Below, in pieces: positions 1 to 8,270 of a stretch of 64,000 nt of DNA. A model generated the notes under the pieces. That model saw only the letters and a list, made by a program, of their open reading frames with translations. It made no database searches and was not told the DNA's origin. The stretch covers positions 684,501-748,500 of the forward strand of contig NZ_JAOBPO010000002.1 of NCBI RefSeq assembly GCF_025574485.1, read 5' to 3'. The stretch's first letter is position 1. Each line of letters begins with the position of its first letter. The DNA comes from Kordiimonas aquimaris (lineage in GTDB: Bacteria > Pseudomonadota > Alphaproteobacteria > Sphingomonadales > Kordiimonadaceae). Both the position numbers and the translations under genes were made by a program.

Positions 1-589
1 GCTGTACAGCGTCTTCAATCTGATGCTGGACAATGTCTTGCTTGCGTTCCGAGCCACCATCAGGCCATTCGACCCTGCAATCCATCGAGCCGAGAGTTGG
101 TTCGCCAAGTAAGACAATCTCACCAGCAAAGCTCGTTGCATTTTTCATCTCATCAAGCCTAGCCGCGATTTCGTCAGTTATGCCCTCGTTAACCCGCACG
201 ACAAGTCTTGGCTCCCGTGCTGCAGTTGCCAGACAATCCTCAATCAACGCCTGAACTTCTGCGGTTGGTTTTGTGCGTATCAATGCTGAGGACAATTTGG
301 ATGCGATACCATATGCAAGATGCACCATGTCCTGTTTCAAATTGGCTTCGAGTTTTTGGTGCTGATCGAACAAAGACCCAGTAGCCTCGACAAGTTGCTG
401 CAGTACTTTCTGTGTCTCTGCTTCAATTTCACTTAAGGTTTGCGTGCGACCGTCTTCTATGCCTTTGGCATAGGCTTCCTGGCTTTGCTGCTCTGCGTCG
501 GCTTTAAGCTGGTCAATCTCTATGTCATAGCGGCTTTTTGCGCCGCCATCGAAAGCTTGATCGAATGTATATTTAACGGGATTTGCCAT
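1..589 (-). CDS. fliH: Flagellar assembly protein FliH, C-terminal part missing (window edge)
   Basis: Begins with ATG at 589, which shares one base with the fliG stop (TGATG), and reads open for 196 codons to the left edge. The N-terminal half is charged and helical, rich in E and Q. The C-terminal part carries the FliH/V-ATPase-E-like stretch with LGEPTLGSMDCRVEWPDGG near residues 165-183, typical of FliH. FliH is the cytosolic stator that holds the export ATPase FliI at the base of the flagellar type III export apparatus. Position directly after fliF and fliG in one operon supports the call. The last residues lie outside the window. Confidence 0.85.
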   Translation of the reverse strand, partial: MANPVKYTFDQAFDGGAKSRYDIEIDQLKADAEQQSQEAYAKGIEDGRTQTLSEIEAETQKVLQQLVEATGSLFDQHQKLEANLKQDMVHLAYGIASKLSSALIRTKPTAEVQALIEDCLATAAREPRLVVRVNEGITDEIAARLDEMKNATSFAGEIVLLGEPTLGSMDCRVEWPDGGSERKQDIVQHQIEDAVQ

Positions 590-1599
590 CAGTAGATCAA
601 CTCGTCCTCACCTTTGTTATCAGAGAGCAAGATTTCGCCTGCTTCTGCTAGGTCTTTGGCTTTGTTAACCATTTCCATTTGAGCATCATCTACATCACGC
701 AAGCGTACTGGACCCATGGCCTCCATATCTTCGCGAAGGATTTTTGCTGCGCGCTCAGACATGTTAGAGAAGAACAGATCGCGCAATGTGTCGGATGCGC
801 CTTTCATGGCGAGCGCAAGTTTGTCTTTATCAACGTTACGCAGCAGCGTCTGAACACCGCTTGGGTCAAGGTTGGCAAGATCTTCAAATGTAAACATCAG
901 TGCGCGAATGCGTTCTGCTGAATCGCGGTTGCGGTCTTCTAATGCTGCTAGAAAGCGAGATTCTGCGCTGCGATCAAGGAAGTTGAATATCTCTGCGATT
1001 GTTTCATGACTGTCACGGCGGCTCGTACGTGCCAGATTGTTCATAAATTCAACGCGGAGTGTTTGCTCCACTTTATCAAGAATGTCTTTCTGCACCGACT
1101 CCATGCGAAGCATGCGCATGATCACTTCCATAGAGAAATCTTCAGGCAATACTGATAATACGCGCGCAGCGTGTTCAGCTTTGATTTTCTGCAATACTAC
1201 AGCCACTGTTTGCGGGTATTCATTCTTCAGGTAACTGGCCAGCACCATTTCATTTACGTTGCCAAGTTTGTCCCACATCGTACGGCCTGCGGGTCCGCGA
1301 ATTTCATCCATGATCTGCTGAACACGATCGCCAGGAAGCATTTTACCGAGTAAACGCTCGGTATTTTCAAATGACCCGTTAAGGCTTCCAACAGTTGAAA
1401 CCTGAGAGGCAAATTCGACAAAGACATTCTCAACGTCATTGGCATTAAGTGCACCAAGCGTTGACATATGCTGTGACAGTTCCTTGACCTCGTCGTCTGT
1501 TAGTTTTTCCCAGATGCCACGGCCATAATCTTCGCCGATTGCTAGCATAAACGCTGCCGCTTTTTCGGAACCTGATAATTTTCCTGCTTCAATTGCCAC
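589..1599 (-). CDS. fliG: Flagellar motor switch protein FliG
   Basis: 336 residues, normal FliG length. FliG forms the upper C-ring on the MS ring and transmits torque from MotA/MotB. The EHPQ motif of the middle domain appears as EYPQ at residues 127-130. The C-terminal torque domain is clear: FEDLANLD, then [10 protein letters not shown], then the [20 protein letters not shown] segment with its charged residues. The start is GTG at 1599, preceded by AAGAGGT at normal spacing. The gene follows fliF by 45 bp and overlaps the fliH start by one base, so the three are probably co-transcribed. Confidence 0.95.
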   Translation of the reverse strand: MAIEAGKLSGSEKAAAFMLAIGEDYGRGIWEKLTDDEVKELSQHMSTLGALNANDVENVFVEFASQVSTVGSLNGSFENTERLLGKMLPGDRVQQIMDEIRGPAGRTMWDKLGNVNEMVLASYLKNEYPQTVAVVLQKIKAEHAARVLSVLPEDFSMEVIMRMLRMESVQKDILDKVEQTLRVEFMNNLARTSRRDSHETIAEIFNFLDRSAESRFLAALEDRNRDSAERIRALMFTFEDLANLDPSGVQTLLRNVDKDKLALAMKGASDTLRDLFFSNMSERAAKILREDMEAMGPVRLRDVDDAQMEMVNKAKDLAEAGEILLSDNKGEDELIY

Positions 1600-1644
1600 T
1601 GTATGACCTCTTAACGCTTATCATTTTTACTGATTTCAACGGTT

Positions 1645-3348
1645 CTATTGTTCGGCATAGAGCCATTGTCTCACGATAGAGACTGACTCGTCAGGGTTTG
1701 ACTTGATGATGTCAGCAACTTTTTTAAGAGCCGATTCCTGAACCCGTCCTTCAACTTGCGCAACATCAATACGTGTGTCTGTTTGCATCTGGTTAGGATT
1801 GAATGTTCCGGCTTCTTTTGCCGCAACAACCAGCGCTGCAGCATTTGCATCACCGCCTGCGGCTGCGGCTAGTATTTCCGGAGTGACTTGCACAGGCCCT
1901 GCAATTGCTGGTGCAGCAGCAGCGTTGTTTTCAATTTGTGCCGTTGGATCAACTGGTGGCGGTGCATCTGGAATAGCCTCAATCAAACGAACCACAAGAG
2001 GGCGTACCACGAGTAGCAAAACAAGAATGATTGCGACGAAAGTACCGCCAGTTGTCAATACATCAATAAGGTCTTGTTTATTCAGACCGAACAGACTGAA
2101 GCCGGCTTGGGATTCACCGAAAGGTACAGGGTCTACAAAGCGAAGACTTTGTACAACGATACTGTCGTTTCGTGCTGCATCAAAAGGCACAGCAGATTCG
2201 ACTAATGCACGTAACTGTTCAATTTCGTCGGCTGCGCGGTCTTGGTAAGCGGTAGTTACACCGGTAGCATCTAGTGTTCTGATACCGTCAACCAGTACAG
2301 AAATACGGATTTGTGTCACATCGCCGGGTTCTTTAACTGTTACTGTTTCAACTTTGGAGTTTTCAAAGTTTGTAGTTTCTTCTGTGGTGTTGCTGGTGTT
2401 GTTATTATTATTTAGGTTGCCTGCAGCATCAGGTAAATTGTTTCCAATAGTTACCTGGCCACCATTTTCATTGGCTTCGCTGGAGTTTTCTTCGCGCAGG
2501 TTTGACGACAAGATCACTTGGCCATCTGGGTCATATGTTGTTTGGCTGGTCGTGGTACGATTCATATCCATATCAATCGAAACTTCAGCGCGTACTCTGC
2601 CATCGCCGACACGGCGAGCCAGTAATTGTTCAATTTTTTCACGGTATTGACGCTCTTTGGCAAGACGAGCGTCCTCAAGGCTTGATAGGCTTGAGAAGTC
2701 ACCTTCCGCGGCACCATCAATGAGCAAACGGCCATTTGTATCAGAGATAGTGACACGATCAGGTGATAAGCCTGGTACAGCAGACGCCACAAGCGACTGG
2801 ATAGCTATAGCTTGACCTTGTCCCAGAGCACCGCTTGTTTTAAGTAAAATCGAGGCAGATGGTTGACTTTCTTCCCGTTGGAATGGGCGTCTTTCAGGCA
2901 TTACGATATGAACGCGTGCTTCTGATACGGACCGAATGAATTTAATTGTGCGAGAAAGTTCGCCTTCAACGGCACGTACATAATTTACATTCAGCTCAAA
3001 GCTTGTACGACCAAAGCTGGACTCCTGATCGAAAATTTCTTTGCCAATAACACCGCCTGATAATCCGTCGCCGGCCAGTAAAAGGCGCAGTCGGTCGACC
3101 TGATCCTGCGGCACACGTACGATGCGGCCGCCGGCGGCTGTCTCATAAGGAATGCCATCATTTTCCAGACGCTGTGCAATCGAGGCTGCATCAGCTGGAT
3201 CAAGATCAGTATATAAAGGAGTCATTGGTGCATTTTGTATGCCTCCAATAACTGTAAAGAAGAAAGCTAACGTTCCGACACCAACAAGAGATATCAGCAG
3301 TAAGCGGCCCGTTCCCAGATTACGAATAAATTGTAATAAACCGTCCAT
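1645..3348 (-). CDS. fliF: Flagellar MS-ring protein FliF
   Basis: 567 residues, usual length. FliF builds the inner-membrane MS ring and is an early structural gene of the hierarchy. An N-terminal membrane segment (about residues 17-37, LLLISLVGVGTLAFFFTVIGG) is followed by the YscJ/FliF ring-building domain (PLYTDLDPADAASIAQRL). A low-complexity N-rich linker (about residues 305-325) separates the ring-building motifs. A second membrane helix near residue 445 precedes the cytoplasmic tail that binds FliG. ATG at 3348. First gene of fliF-fliG-fliH; a GGCAA-N3-TTGCC palindrome lies about 90 bp upstream. Confidence 0.95.
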   Translation of the reverse strand: MDGLLQFIRNLGTGRLLLISLVGVGTLAFFFTVIGGIQNAPMTPLYTDLDPADAASIAQRLENDGIPYETAAGGRIVRVPQDQVDRLRLLLAGDGLSGGVIGKEIFDQESSFGRTSFELNVNYVRAVEGELSRTIKFIRSVSEARVHIVMPERRPFQREESQPSASILLKTSGALGQGQAIAIQSLVASAVPGLSPDRVTISDTNGRLLIDGAAEGDFSSLSSLEDARLAKERQYREKIEQLLARRVGDGRVRAEVSIDMDMNRTTTSQTTYDPDGQVILSSNLREENSSEANENGGQVTIGNNLPDAAGNLNNNNNTSNTTEETTNFENSKVETVTVKEPGDVTQIRISVLVDGIRTLDATGVTTAYQDRAADEIEQLRALVESAVPFDAARNDSIVVQSLRFVDPVPFGESQAGFSLFGLNKQDLIDVLTTGGTFVAIILVLLLVVRPLVVRLIEAIPDAPPPVDPTAQIENNAAAAPAIAGPVQVTPEILAAAAGGDANAAALVVAAKEAGTFNPNQMQTDTRIDVAQVEGRVQESALKKVADIIKSNPDESVSIVRQWLYAEQ

Positions 3349-3435
3349 TTTGTCCCAGCTATGGCTAATTTCGTGCTCTTATGAGCAGCCCACAACTGAG
3401 GATTAAGACAACAAGGTAAACAGAAAGTTAAATCT

Positions 3436-3450
3436 AGGCAACTTTTGCCT
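3436..3450. promoter_or_regulatory. Perfect 15-bp inverted repeat upstream of fliF, candidate FlbD/ftr-like operator
   Basis: AGGCAA-CTT-TTGCCT is a perfect 6-bp inverted repeat about 90 bp upstream of the fliF start. In Caulobacter the sigma-54 activator FlbD binds GC-rich palindromic ftr elements and represses fliF through one of them. The position and GGCAA/TTGCC arms make this a candidate for the same role. FlbD itself is not in the window, and the assignment is inference. Confidence 0.35.
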
Positions 3451-3494
3451 ATTAATGTTCATGTGTGTTATAAAAAGTGCTCAAATATCCGTGT

Positions 3495-3794
3495 TTAGGC
3501 GGATTGAGTGATAAGAGACTCATCGTTGTTACGATAGTCTTTCAGGCGTGTTGTTCTTAAACCAGCGAGACCACTTGACTCGATAGCTCGCTGCCAGCTT
3601 AAAAACTCTTCGACCGACAAAGAATAACGTTCACATGCATCTGCTAAAGTTATTTCGCCAGCCTGAACTGCGTAAACCACTTGAGCTTTTCGGCGGGCAA
3701 CCCATCGTTTGGTATTACTAGGAGGTAGCTCCATACCTGACTTTACCAATTTAAGTGAAGTTTCTTTTTTACCTGATTTTAGATTTGCTGCCAT
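3495..3794 (-). CDS. sciP: CtrA inhibitor SciP (DUF1153 family)
   Basis: 99 residues. The core LPPSNTKRWVARRKAQVVYAV followed by a helix-turn-helix-like LADACERYSLSVEEFLSWQRAI and GLAGLRTTRLKDYR is the DUF1153/SciP signature. In Caulobacter SciP is made in swarmer cells, binds CtrA-controlled promoters and blocks CtrA-driven transcription. Here it stands alone on the minus strand between flgE and fliF with its own upstream gap. As I recall, sciP also sits among hook and MS-ring genes in Caulobacter. I found no TTAA-N7-TTAA CtrA box next to it. Confidence 0.85.
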   Translation of the reverse strand: MAANLKSGKKETSLKLVKSGMELPPSNTKRWVARRKAQVVYAVQAGEITLADACERYSLSVEEFLSWQRAIESSGLAGLRTTRLKDYRNNDESLITQSA

Positions 3795-3950
3795 TTTTAC
3801 TGATATCGCCTTAACAAGTTTGCCAATTTATGTGATGGCATGACCATAACGTGAGGCCATTTAAAAAAGGTCTAATGGATGTATTAAATTCTATGCAATT
3901 GGATACGTTTTGTTAATCATTGCTCGATTTTAACGTCGCAACCAGCGAAT

Positions 3951-3974
3951 GCGAGCGACCATTTGGCCGCTCGC
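3951..3974 (-). terminator. Hairpin downstream of flgE
   Basis: GCGAGCG and CGCTCGC form a 7-bp stem, continued after one mismatch by 2 further pairs around an ATTT loop, 27 bp beyond the flgE stop. No clear T-run follows on the minus strand, so it may be a weak terminator or an mRNA 3-prime stabiliser. Confidence 0.4.
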
Positions 3975-4000
3975 AAACAAGCAAAGAGAAGTGTTAGACA

Positions 4001-5368
4001 TTAAAGTCGGGTTAGTTCCTCAAGAATTTCATCAGAGGTCGTGATAATTCTTGTAGATGCTGAAAATGCTCGCTGTACCCGGATCAACTCAGAGAACTCA
4101 TTTGCCAAGTCGACAGTTGATTGTTCAAGTGAATTAGGCGCAATAGACCCGGCACCACCGAAACCAGCTTGCTGGAGCGCAAAGTCACCTGAAAGGTCAG
4201 AGATGCCAAAAGCGTTTCCTTGCTGACGGGTTAAGCCATTCGGGTTTTGGAATATTGCAACAGGTAGCTGAAATACATCAAGTGTTAGCCCGTTATCAAA
4301 TAAGGCTGATACTGTTCCGTCTTCACCAATTGATACACCGTTAACATTGTCAAAAGATGCACCATCAGCACTTGATGAAATCAAGGTGGAGATACTGTCA
4401 AATTGCGAGAAGCCATTTGCTTGACCGTCTGTACCAAAGTTAAAAACGATAGCACCTGGGTCAACAGCTGCAGCACCTGTCGCGTTGTAATCGAAGGTAA
4501 GTGCGCCATCAGGTAAGGTTACCGCTGTACCACCCGGGCCACCGCCAGTTACATTGCTGAGTGTGCTGTTAGCAAGATCAATAGATCCGTCAGTATTGAA
4601 TGCTAATGTGCCTGTACCTATAAGGCCGTTTGCACCTTGAACAGCAGTATCCAATTCGGTGGGGTCATCAAACGTTAGCTCGTAGTTCCACTGATTTGTG
4701 CCTGTTTTGAGAGCAGACAATACCACAGTATGTGATCCGCCTTGGCTATCGAAAACTTGCAGGTTTGTTTCAAAATCGGCACTCGTTGTTCCTGCAGAAA
4801 GGTCACCCAAGGTATAACCCGCGGTTACTGGTGTGCTGGATTGCAAGTTTGCGCGTAATGAAACAGACGATGTTGAATCACCAAAACCATTCAGTGCATT
4901 AATGTTAATTGGTTCTAGTTCCGTTAGGTCATTCTGGTTAGATGGAATGTTGCCATTGTCATCTAGAGGCCAGCCGAGGAGGTAATGTCCAGCGGTGTTT
5001 TGGAAGAAACCTTCAGCATCCTGACTGAATGCGCCAGCGCGTGTATAAAGCACTTCGCCTTCTGTATCCGTAGCGCTTGTTCCGTCACGTACAACAAAGA
5101 AACCAGCACCATCCACAGATAGGTCAGTTGCAGAGCTTGATGGTTGCAACAAACCCTGGTTGGAAACCAGCGTTTCAGAGAACGCTCGGACACCACCTGG
5201 TGAGTATGTGGCCAATGATGAGTTTTCCGTCACAAGTGTGGAAAACCGTGATCGGGTTTCTTTATACCCGATTGTGTTTACGTTTGTGATGTTATCGGCA
5301 ATTACGCCAACGCCTTCAGTGAAGGCTTGGAGGCCCGATACACCTGCTGCCAGAGCAGTGAATGCCAT
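4001..5368 (-). CDS. flgE: Flagellar hook protein FlgE
   Basis: 455 residues. FlgE polymerises into the hook joining motor and filament. The N terminus has the axial-protein rod signature ADNITNVNTIGYKETRSRF (about residues 24-43). The C terminus ends with the paired axial helix SELIRVQRAFSASTRIITTSDEILEELTRL. The middle is a long T/S/N/G-rich insertion typical of hook-domain surface regions. ATG 5368 follows AGGAGAAGTAAA, a strong ribosome site. A sigma-54-type promoter lies about 60 bp upstream, so flgE can be transcribed separately from fliK-flgD. Confidence 0.93.
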   Translation of the reverse strand: MAFTALAAGVSGLQAFTEGVGVIADNITNVNTIGYKETRSRFSTLVTENSSLATYSPGGVRAFSETLVSNQGLLQPSSSATDLSVDGAGFFVVRDGTSATDTEGEVLYTRAGAFSQDAEGFFQNTAGHYLLGWPLDDNGNIPSNQNDLTELEPININALNGFGDSTSSVSLRANLQSSTPVTAGYTLGDLSAGTTSADFETNLQVFDSQGGSHTVVLSALKTGTNQWNYELTFDDPTELDTAVQGANGLIGTGTLAFNTDGSIDLANSTLSNVTGGGPGGTAVTLPDGALTFDYNATGAAAVDPGAIVFNFGTDGQANGFSQFDSISTLISSSADGASFDNVNGVSIGEDGTVSALFDNGLTLDVFQLPVAIFQNPNGLTRQQGNAFGISDLSGDFALQQAGFGGAGSIAPNSLEQSTVDLANEFSELIRVQRAFSASTRIITTSDEILEELTRL

Positions 5369-5429
5369 TTTACTTCTCCTAATACTCTTTGCGTTTTCAC
5401 TTAGCTAAGGCTTTCTGCTCGTTCACACT

Positions 5430-5447
5430 TGGCAATGGTGTCGCCAA
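5430..5447 (-). promoter_or_regulatory. Sigma-54 promoter for flgE
   Basis: On the minus strand the site reads TTTGGCGACACCATTGCC. The invariant GG and GC are separated by exactly 10 bases, and the -24 TGGC and -12 TTGC cores are intact. The -12 GC is about 65 bp from the flgE ATG, leaving a leader of about 50 nt. Hook genes are class III sigma-54-dependent in Caulobacter, which agrees. Confidence 0.65.
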
Positions 5448-5452
5448 ATGAT

Positions 5453-5473
5453 AGCTGGTTACTTCGAGCCAGC
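5453..5473 (-). terminator. Hairpin between flgD and the flgE promoter
   Basis: AGCTGG (5453-5458) and CCAGCT (5468-5473) form a 6-bp stem with a 9-10 nt loop just after the flgD stop and just upstream of the flgE sigma-54 site. No T-run follows. It could partly terminate the fliK-flgD transcript or be a protein-binding inverted repeat. Confidence 0.3.
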
Positions 5474-5485
5474 TTTATCAGTGAG

Positions 5486-6157
5486 TTACTCTCCGTAAAT
5501 CAACTGTAAAAGTTCAGATTGTGTGACTTGATTTGGTCCCACATTAAAGCGTGGAACACCACTAACTGTATCAATGGATGTGATGGTTTCCACTACAGCG
5601 ATCGCTGGTTCAACGGTGTTACCGTCTTCATTTGTCGCTGCTATTTGTAATTCGTATGTACCTGGTTCAACTGGATTGCCTGCTGCATCTACACCAGTCC
5701 AGTTAAATTCATGTAAGCCAAAGCTTGCATCACCTGTTTCGGAATATATGAGAGACCCAGCTTCGTTCAACACGTTTAGTGTAAGGTCATCCGTATCTAA
5801 ACGATTTTGGTATTGCCATTGAATACCGCTTTGGCCGTCGTGATCACCGCGTGTATTTGCAATAAGGGCATCAGTACCAAGATAATTAGCCGCTGTAGCC
5901 AAGTTGTCGTTTGAAATCAGCCCTGCCAGGTTTTCCAGGTTTTGGTTCGTTTGAATCTGCTGCTCCACTCCTGAGAATGAAACCAGTTGTTGTGTAAATT
6001 CGTTGCTATCCAGCGGATCCAACGGATCTTGATTTTGCAGCTGAGTTGTCAACAACGTCAGAAAGTCATCGAAATCTTCGGCAAGTGCTGCAGCAGAGCC
6101 TGTTGCAGCTGTTTGGCCTGTGTTTGCCGCTGATGTTACATTAAAGAGGTCAATCAT
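5486..6157 (-). CDS. flgD: Flagellar hook assembly (capping) protein FlgD
   Basis: 223 residues. FlgD is the scaffold cap for hook polymerisation. The N-terminal conserved block FDDFLTLLTTQLQNQDPLDPLDSNEFTQQLVSFSGVEQQ (about residues 29-67) is diagnostic. It is followed by the FlgD Ig-like/Tudor region with FNWTGVDAAGNPVEPGTYELQIAA. ATG 6157 lies 25 bp after the fliK stop, so flgD is the second gene of a fliK-flgD unit. Confidence 0.93.
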   Translation of the reverse strand: MIDLFNVTSAANTGQTAATGSAAALAEDFDDFLTLLTTQLQNQDPLDPLDSNEFTQQLVSFSGVEQQIQTNQNLENLAGLISNDNLATAANYLGTDALIANTRGDHDGQSGIQWQYQNRLDTDDLTLNVLNEAGSLIYSETGDASFGLHEFNWTGVDAAGNPVEPGTYELQIAATNEDGNTVEPAIAVVETITSIDTVSGVPRFNVGPNQVTQSELLQLIYGE

Positions 6158-6181
6158 TTTGTTTCTCTAACTTTCAACTTG

Positions 6182-7999
6182 TTAAACGCGAACGTCCAGC
6201 CCTGTTTCAGGCGTTACATGCGCTAGTATTTCTTCAAGGTCGACGGTTTCGGTCAAGTCTTCCGGATTACGGTCATCAATAGTGCTATCTGTGCTGCTAT
6301 TCTCTTTCAGGGCGTCTTTTAGACGATCTTCCTGCATGGCCTCAGCAAAAGCTTTCCCGGCACTTTCTTCGCCGCCGCTATCGAGAGAGAAGGTAATACC
6401 ATCATCTTCGGTTTTGCTGCCGCCAGCTTCAATTGCCCGTTCAAGTCCGCGTGCTTCGCGTTGTAATAATTCAAGCGTCTCCGGGCGTTCTACAAACACG
6501 TTGGCTCTCACCATGCCATCAGCGCCGAACTTTAATTTAACAGTAACTTTACCAAGCTCAGGTGGATCCATGCGCATGGCGAATTCATTTTCGCCTGCTT
6601 TAACGGCACGCGTCACATTCACATTCAATTGTTTAGCAATGTGCCCACCCATTGTGGGGTTGGGTTTTCCACCCATTAAACCCATTCCCAGCAAGCCAGT
6701 GCCGTCACCTCTAAGGCCTGTAAGGCCGCTGGCAATTGTGTCTGTTCCAAGCCCATCGGTTAATCCAGCCGCGCGTTCAGGTGTCCAGGTGCCAGACCAT
6801 GGGGAAGACCAATCAACGGATGTTCGTTGCACAGGTGCTACCTGGTCGATGTTCGTGCGCGTGCTGATGGCTGCATCACTCGGGGTCGAAATATTCAGAG
6901 TTTCGCGTTTTTCAGTGATCGGTGTTGAACGAGCGGTTGCTGATTCAAAAGATTGTGGAGCCGCACTCGCAGCTGTCAAAGAGGCTGTCTGCGTGCTAGT
7001 GGGTGAATTTGTACTTGTTTGGTTTTGTATGCGCTGATTTGCTAGAAAACCATTTTCCCGTGATTTCTGCAGCACATTAAGCACTTGCCCGTCAGCATCA
7101 ATATTTTCATCAATGATGTTCTCGGCATTGCCTCTTGTTGCGGCACCATCGGAGGAGGCTTGTATAGCTGCCTGACGACCTAGTTGCTGCGTTTCAACTT
7201 GCTTAAAGGCGTTATTAGCAAAAGAGTTTAGCTCATCTGAAGCAGACGGCGTTTGTATCAAGGTGGCATTTACTGGAGTACCTGTTGAAGCACTTGTAGG
7301 CGATACCTGCGGTGTATTGGTATTATTAGCTGGTGATATCTCAGTAATGGGGGCAGAACCCGCTGCTGTGTTTACTGAACTTTGGACGGTGGTGTGGACA
7401 CTATTTAATTCAGCCACTGGCAAAACATGTCCGGCACCTCGAATTTGCGTTAGACTATTCGCGTTTGCTAATTCAGTAACGGTCGGTAGTGGAGAAAACT
7501 TTGCTGATACTGTATCAGTTGCTGCTTCCTGAGGTGAACTGGCAACAAGCGGCGCAGTTTGGCTTATACTTCCCAGTTCCTGAGTGGTAGCGGTAAATCC
7601 TACTGACAAACCATCTTCAAGACCAATAATTCCAATAAGAGGTGTTGCAGTTGGGTCTTCTTCATCGAATGATGGGAAGAAAACACCTGCGCCTCTTAGA
7701 GACTGGACTATAATGGGGTTGCCGTCTGTGACTGTAGGATCAATTAGTAAGTTTTCATCTGTCGGTGTTGCTGCCAAGCCAGCATTGGCTGTTTGTTGTA
7801 ACTCTGCATATGCGGCGGTTTGTTCAGTGCCCCTTGTCTCTGGCAGAACAGAAGTAAGTTGAGCGATATGTTCAGGGAAACCGTTGAGAGCTTCCTGAAT
7901 ATCTGTGGCAGATACTTCACCTGTTAGCCCGGCAAGGTCAGTTGGTGTGTTGCCAAGCAAGGGGAGTAGGTTTGTAGTTACATTTTCGACAGCGTTCAT
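6182..7999 (-). CDS. fliK: Flagellar hook-length control protein FliK
   Basis: 605 residues. FliK is a secreted ruler that stops hook growth and switches export to filament proteins. The first roughly 400 residues are low-complexity and rich in T, S, A, N and Q. The conserved C-terminal switch domain (Flg_hook) is near residues 465-530, with EFAMRMDPPELGKVTVKLKFGADGMVRANVFVERPETLELLQREARGLERAIEAGG. The low conservation of the N-terminal part is normal for the family. ATG 7999 has only a weak ribosome site. Expressed from an upstream sigma-54 site at 8065-8080. Confidence 0.85.
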   Translation of the reverse strand: MNAVENVTTNLLPLLGNTPTDLAGLTGEVSATDIQEALNGFPEHIAQLTSVLPETRGTEQTAAYAELQQTANAGLAATPTDENLLIDPTVTDGNPIIVQSLRGAGVFFPSFDEEDPTATPLIGIIGLEDGLSVGFTATTQELGSISQTAPLVASSPQEAATDTVSAKFSPLPTVTELANANSLTQIRGAGHVLPVAELNSVHTTVQSSVNTAAGSAPITEISPANNTNTPQVSPTSASTGTPVNATLIQTPSASDELNSFANNAFKQVETQQLGRQAAIQASSDGAATRGNAENIIDENIDADGQVLNVLQKSRENGFLANQRIQNQTSTNSPTSTQTASLTAASAAPQSFESATARSTPITEKRETLNISTPSDAAISTRTNIDQVAPVQRTSVDWSSPWSGTWTPERAAGLTDGLGTDTIASGLTGLRGDGTGLLGMGLMGGKPNPTMGGHIAKQLNVNVTRAVKAGENEFAMRMDPPELGKVTVKLKFGADGMVRANVFVERPETLELLQREARGLERAIEAGGSKTEDDGITFSLDSGGEESAGKAFAEAMQEDRLKDALKENSSTDSTIDDRNPEDLTETVDLEEILAHVTPETGLDVRV

Positions 8000-8064
8000 C
8001 TTATTTACTTATGGTCTGTAGTTTCGCCATTTCTGTGGCTCGCCATTCGTGTTGGCGGTATATA

Positions 8065-8080
8065 AGCAATTGGTGGGCCA
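8065..8080 (-). promoter_or_regulatory. Sigma-54 promoter for fliK-flgD
   Basis: On the minus strand the site reads TGGCCCACCAATTGCT, with GG and GC exactly 10 bases apart and a consensus TTGCT -12 element. The expected start is near 8054, giving a leader of about 55 nt before the fliK ATG, nearly the same geometry as at flgE. Confidence 0.65.
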
Positions 8081-8162
8081 GTTTTCAAAAACTGCTGAAA
8101 AGCTGGGGTTTCATGTTTCTTGTTCTTCGCAGTAGCGTGTATATTCAGAATAAATGCGGATT

Positions 8163-8179
8163 TTGCCCGGCAAGATTGC
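8163..8179. promoter_or_regulatory. Candidate FlbD/ftr-like enhancer upstream of the fliK sigma-54 promoter
   Basis: TTGCC-C-GGCAA is a perfect short palindrome (8163-8173) and continues as CCCGGCAAGATTGC to 8179. It lies about 100 bp upstream of the sigma-54 site, the usual distance for an enhancer-binding protein, and shares GGCAA plus TTGC with the fliF-proximal palindrome at 3436-3450. Inference from spacing and motif similarity. Confidence 0.35.
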
Positions 8180-8270
8180 ACAGAGCATTATTGCTCGGAA
8201 TCCCTTGCCTCTTTGCCCTATCAGTCTTATATGGCGGTTGGTGTACCCAAATTGTGTACAATGGAAAAAT

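Noticed and set aside
3795-4000. CtrA boxes (TTAA-N7-TTAA) near sciP and fliF
   Set aside because: TTAA occurs several times because the DNA is AT-rich, but no pair has 7-bp spacing.
8154-8270. Longer mnmA start at 8154
   Set aside because: The extra 39 residues do not look like MnmA and would cover the fliK control region. ATG 8271 gives the normal N terminus.
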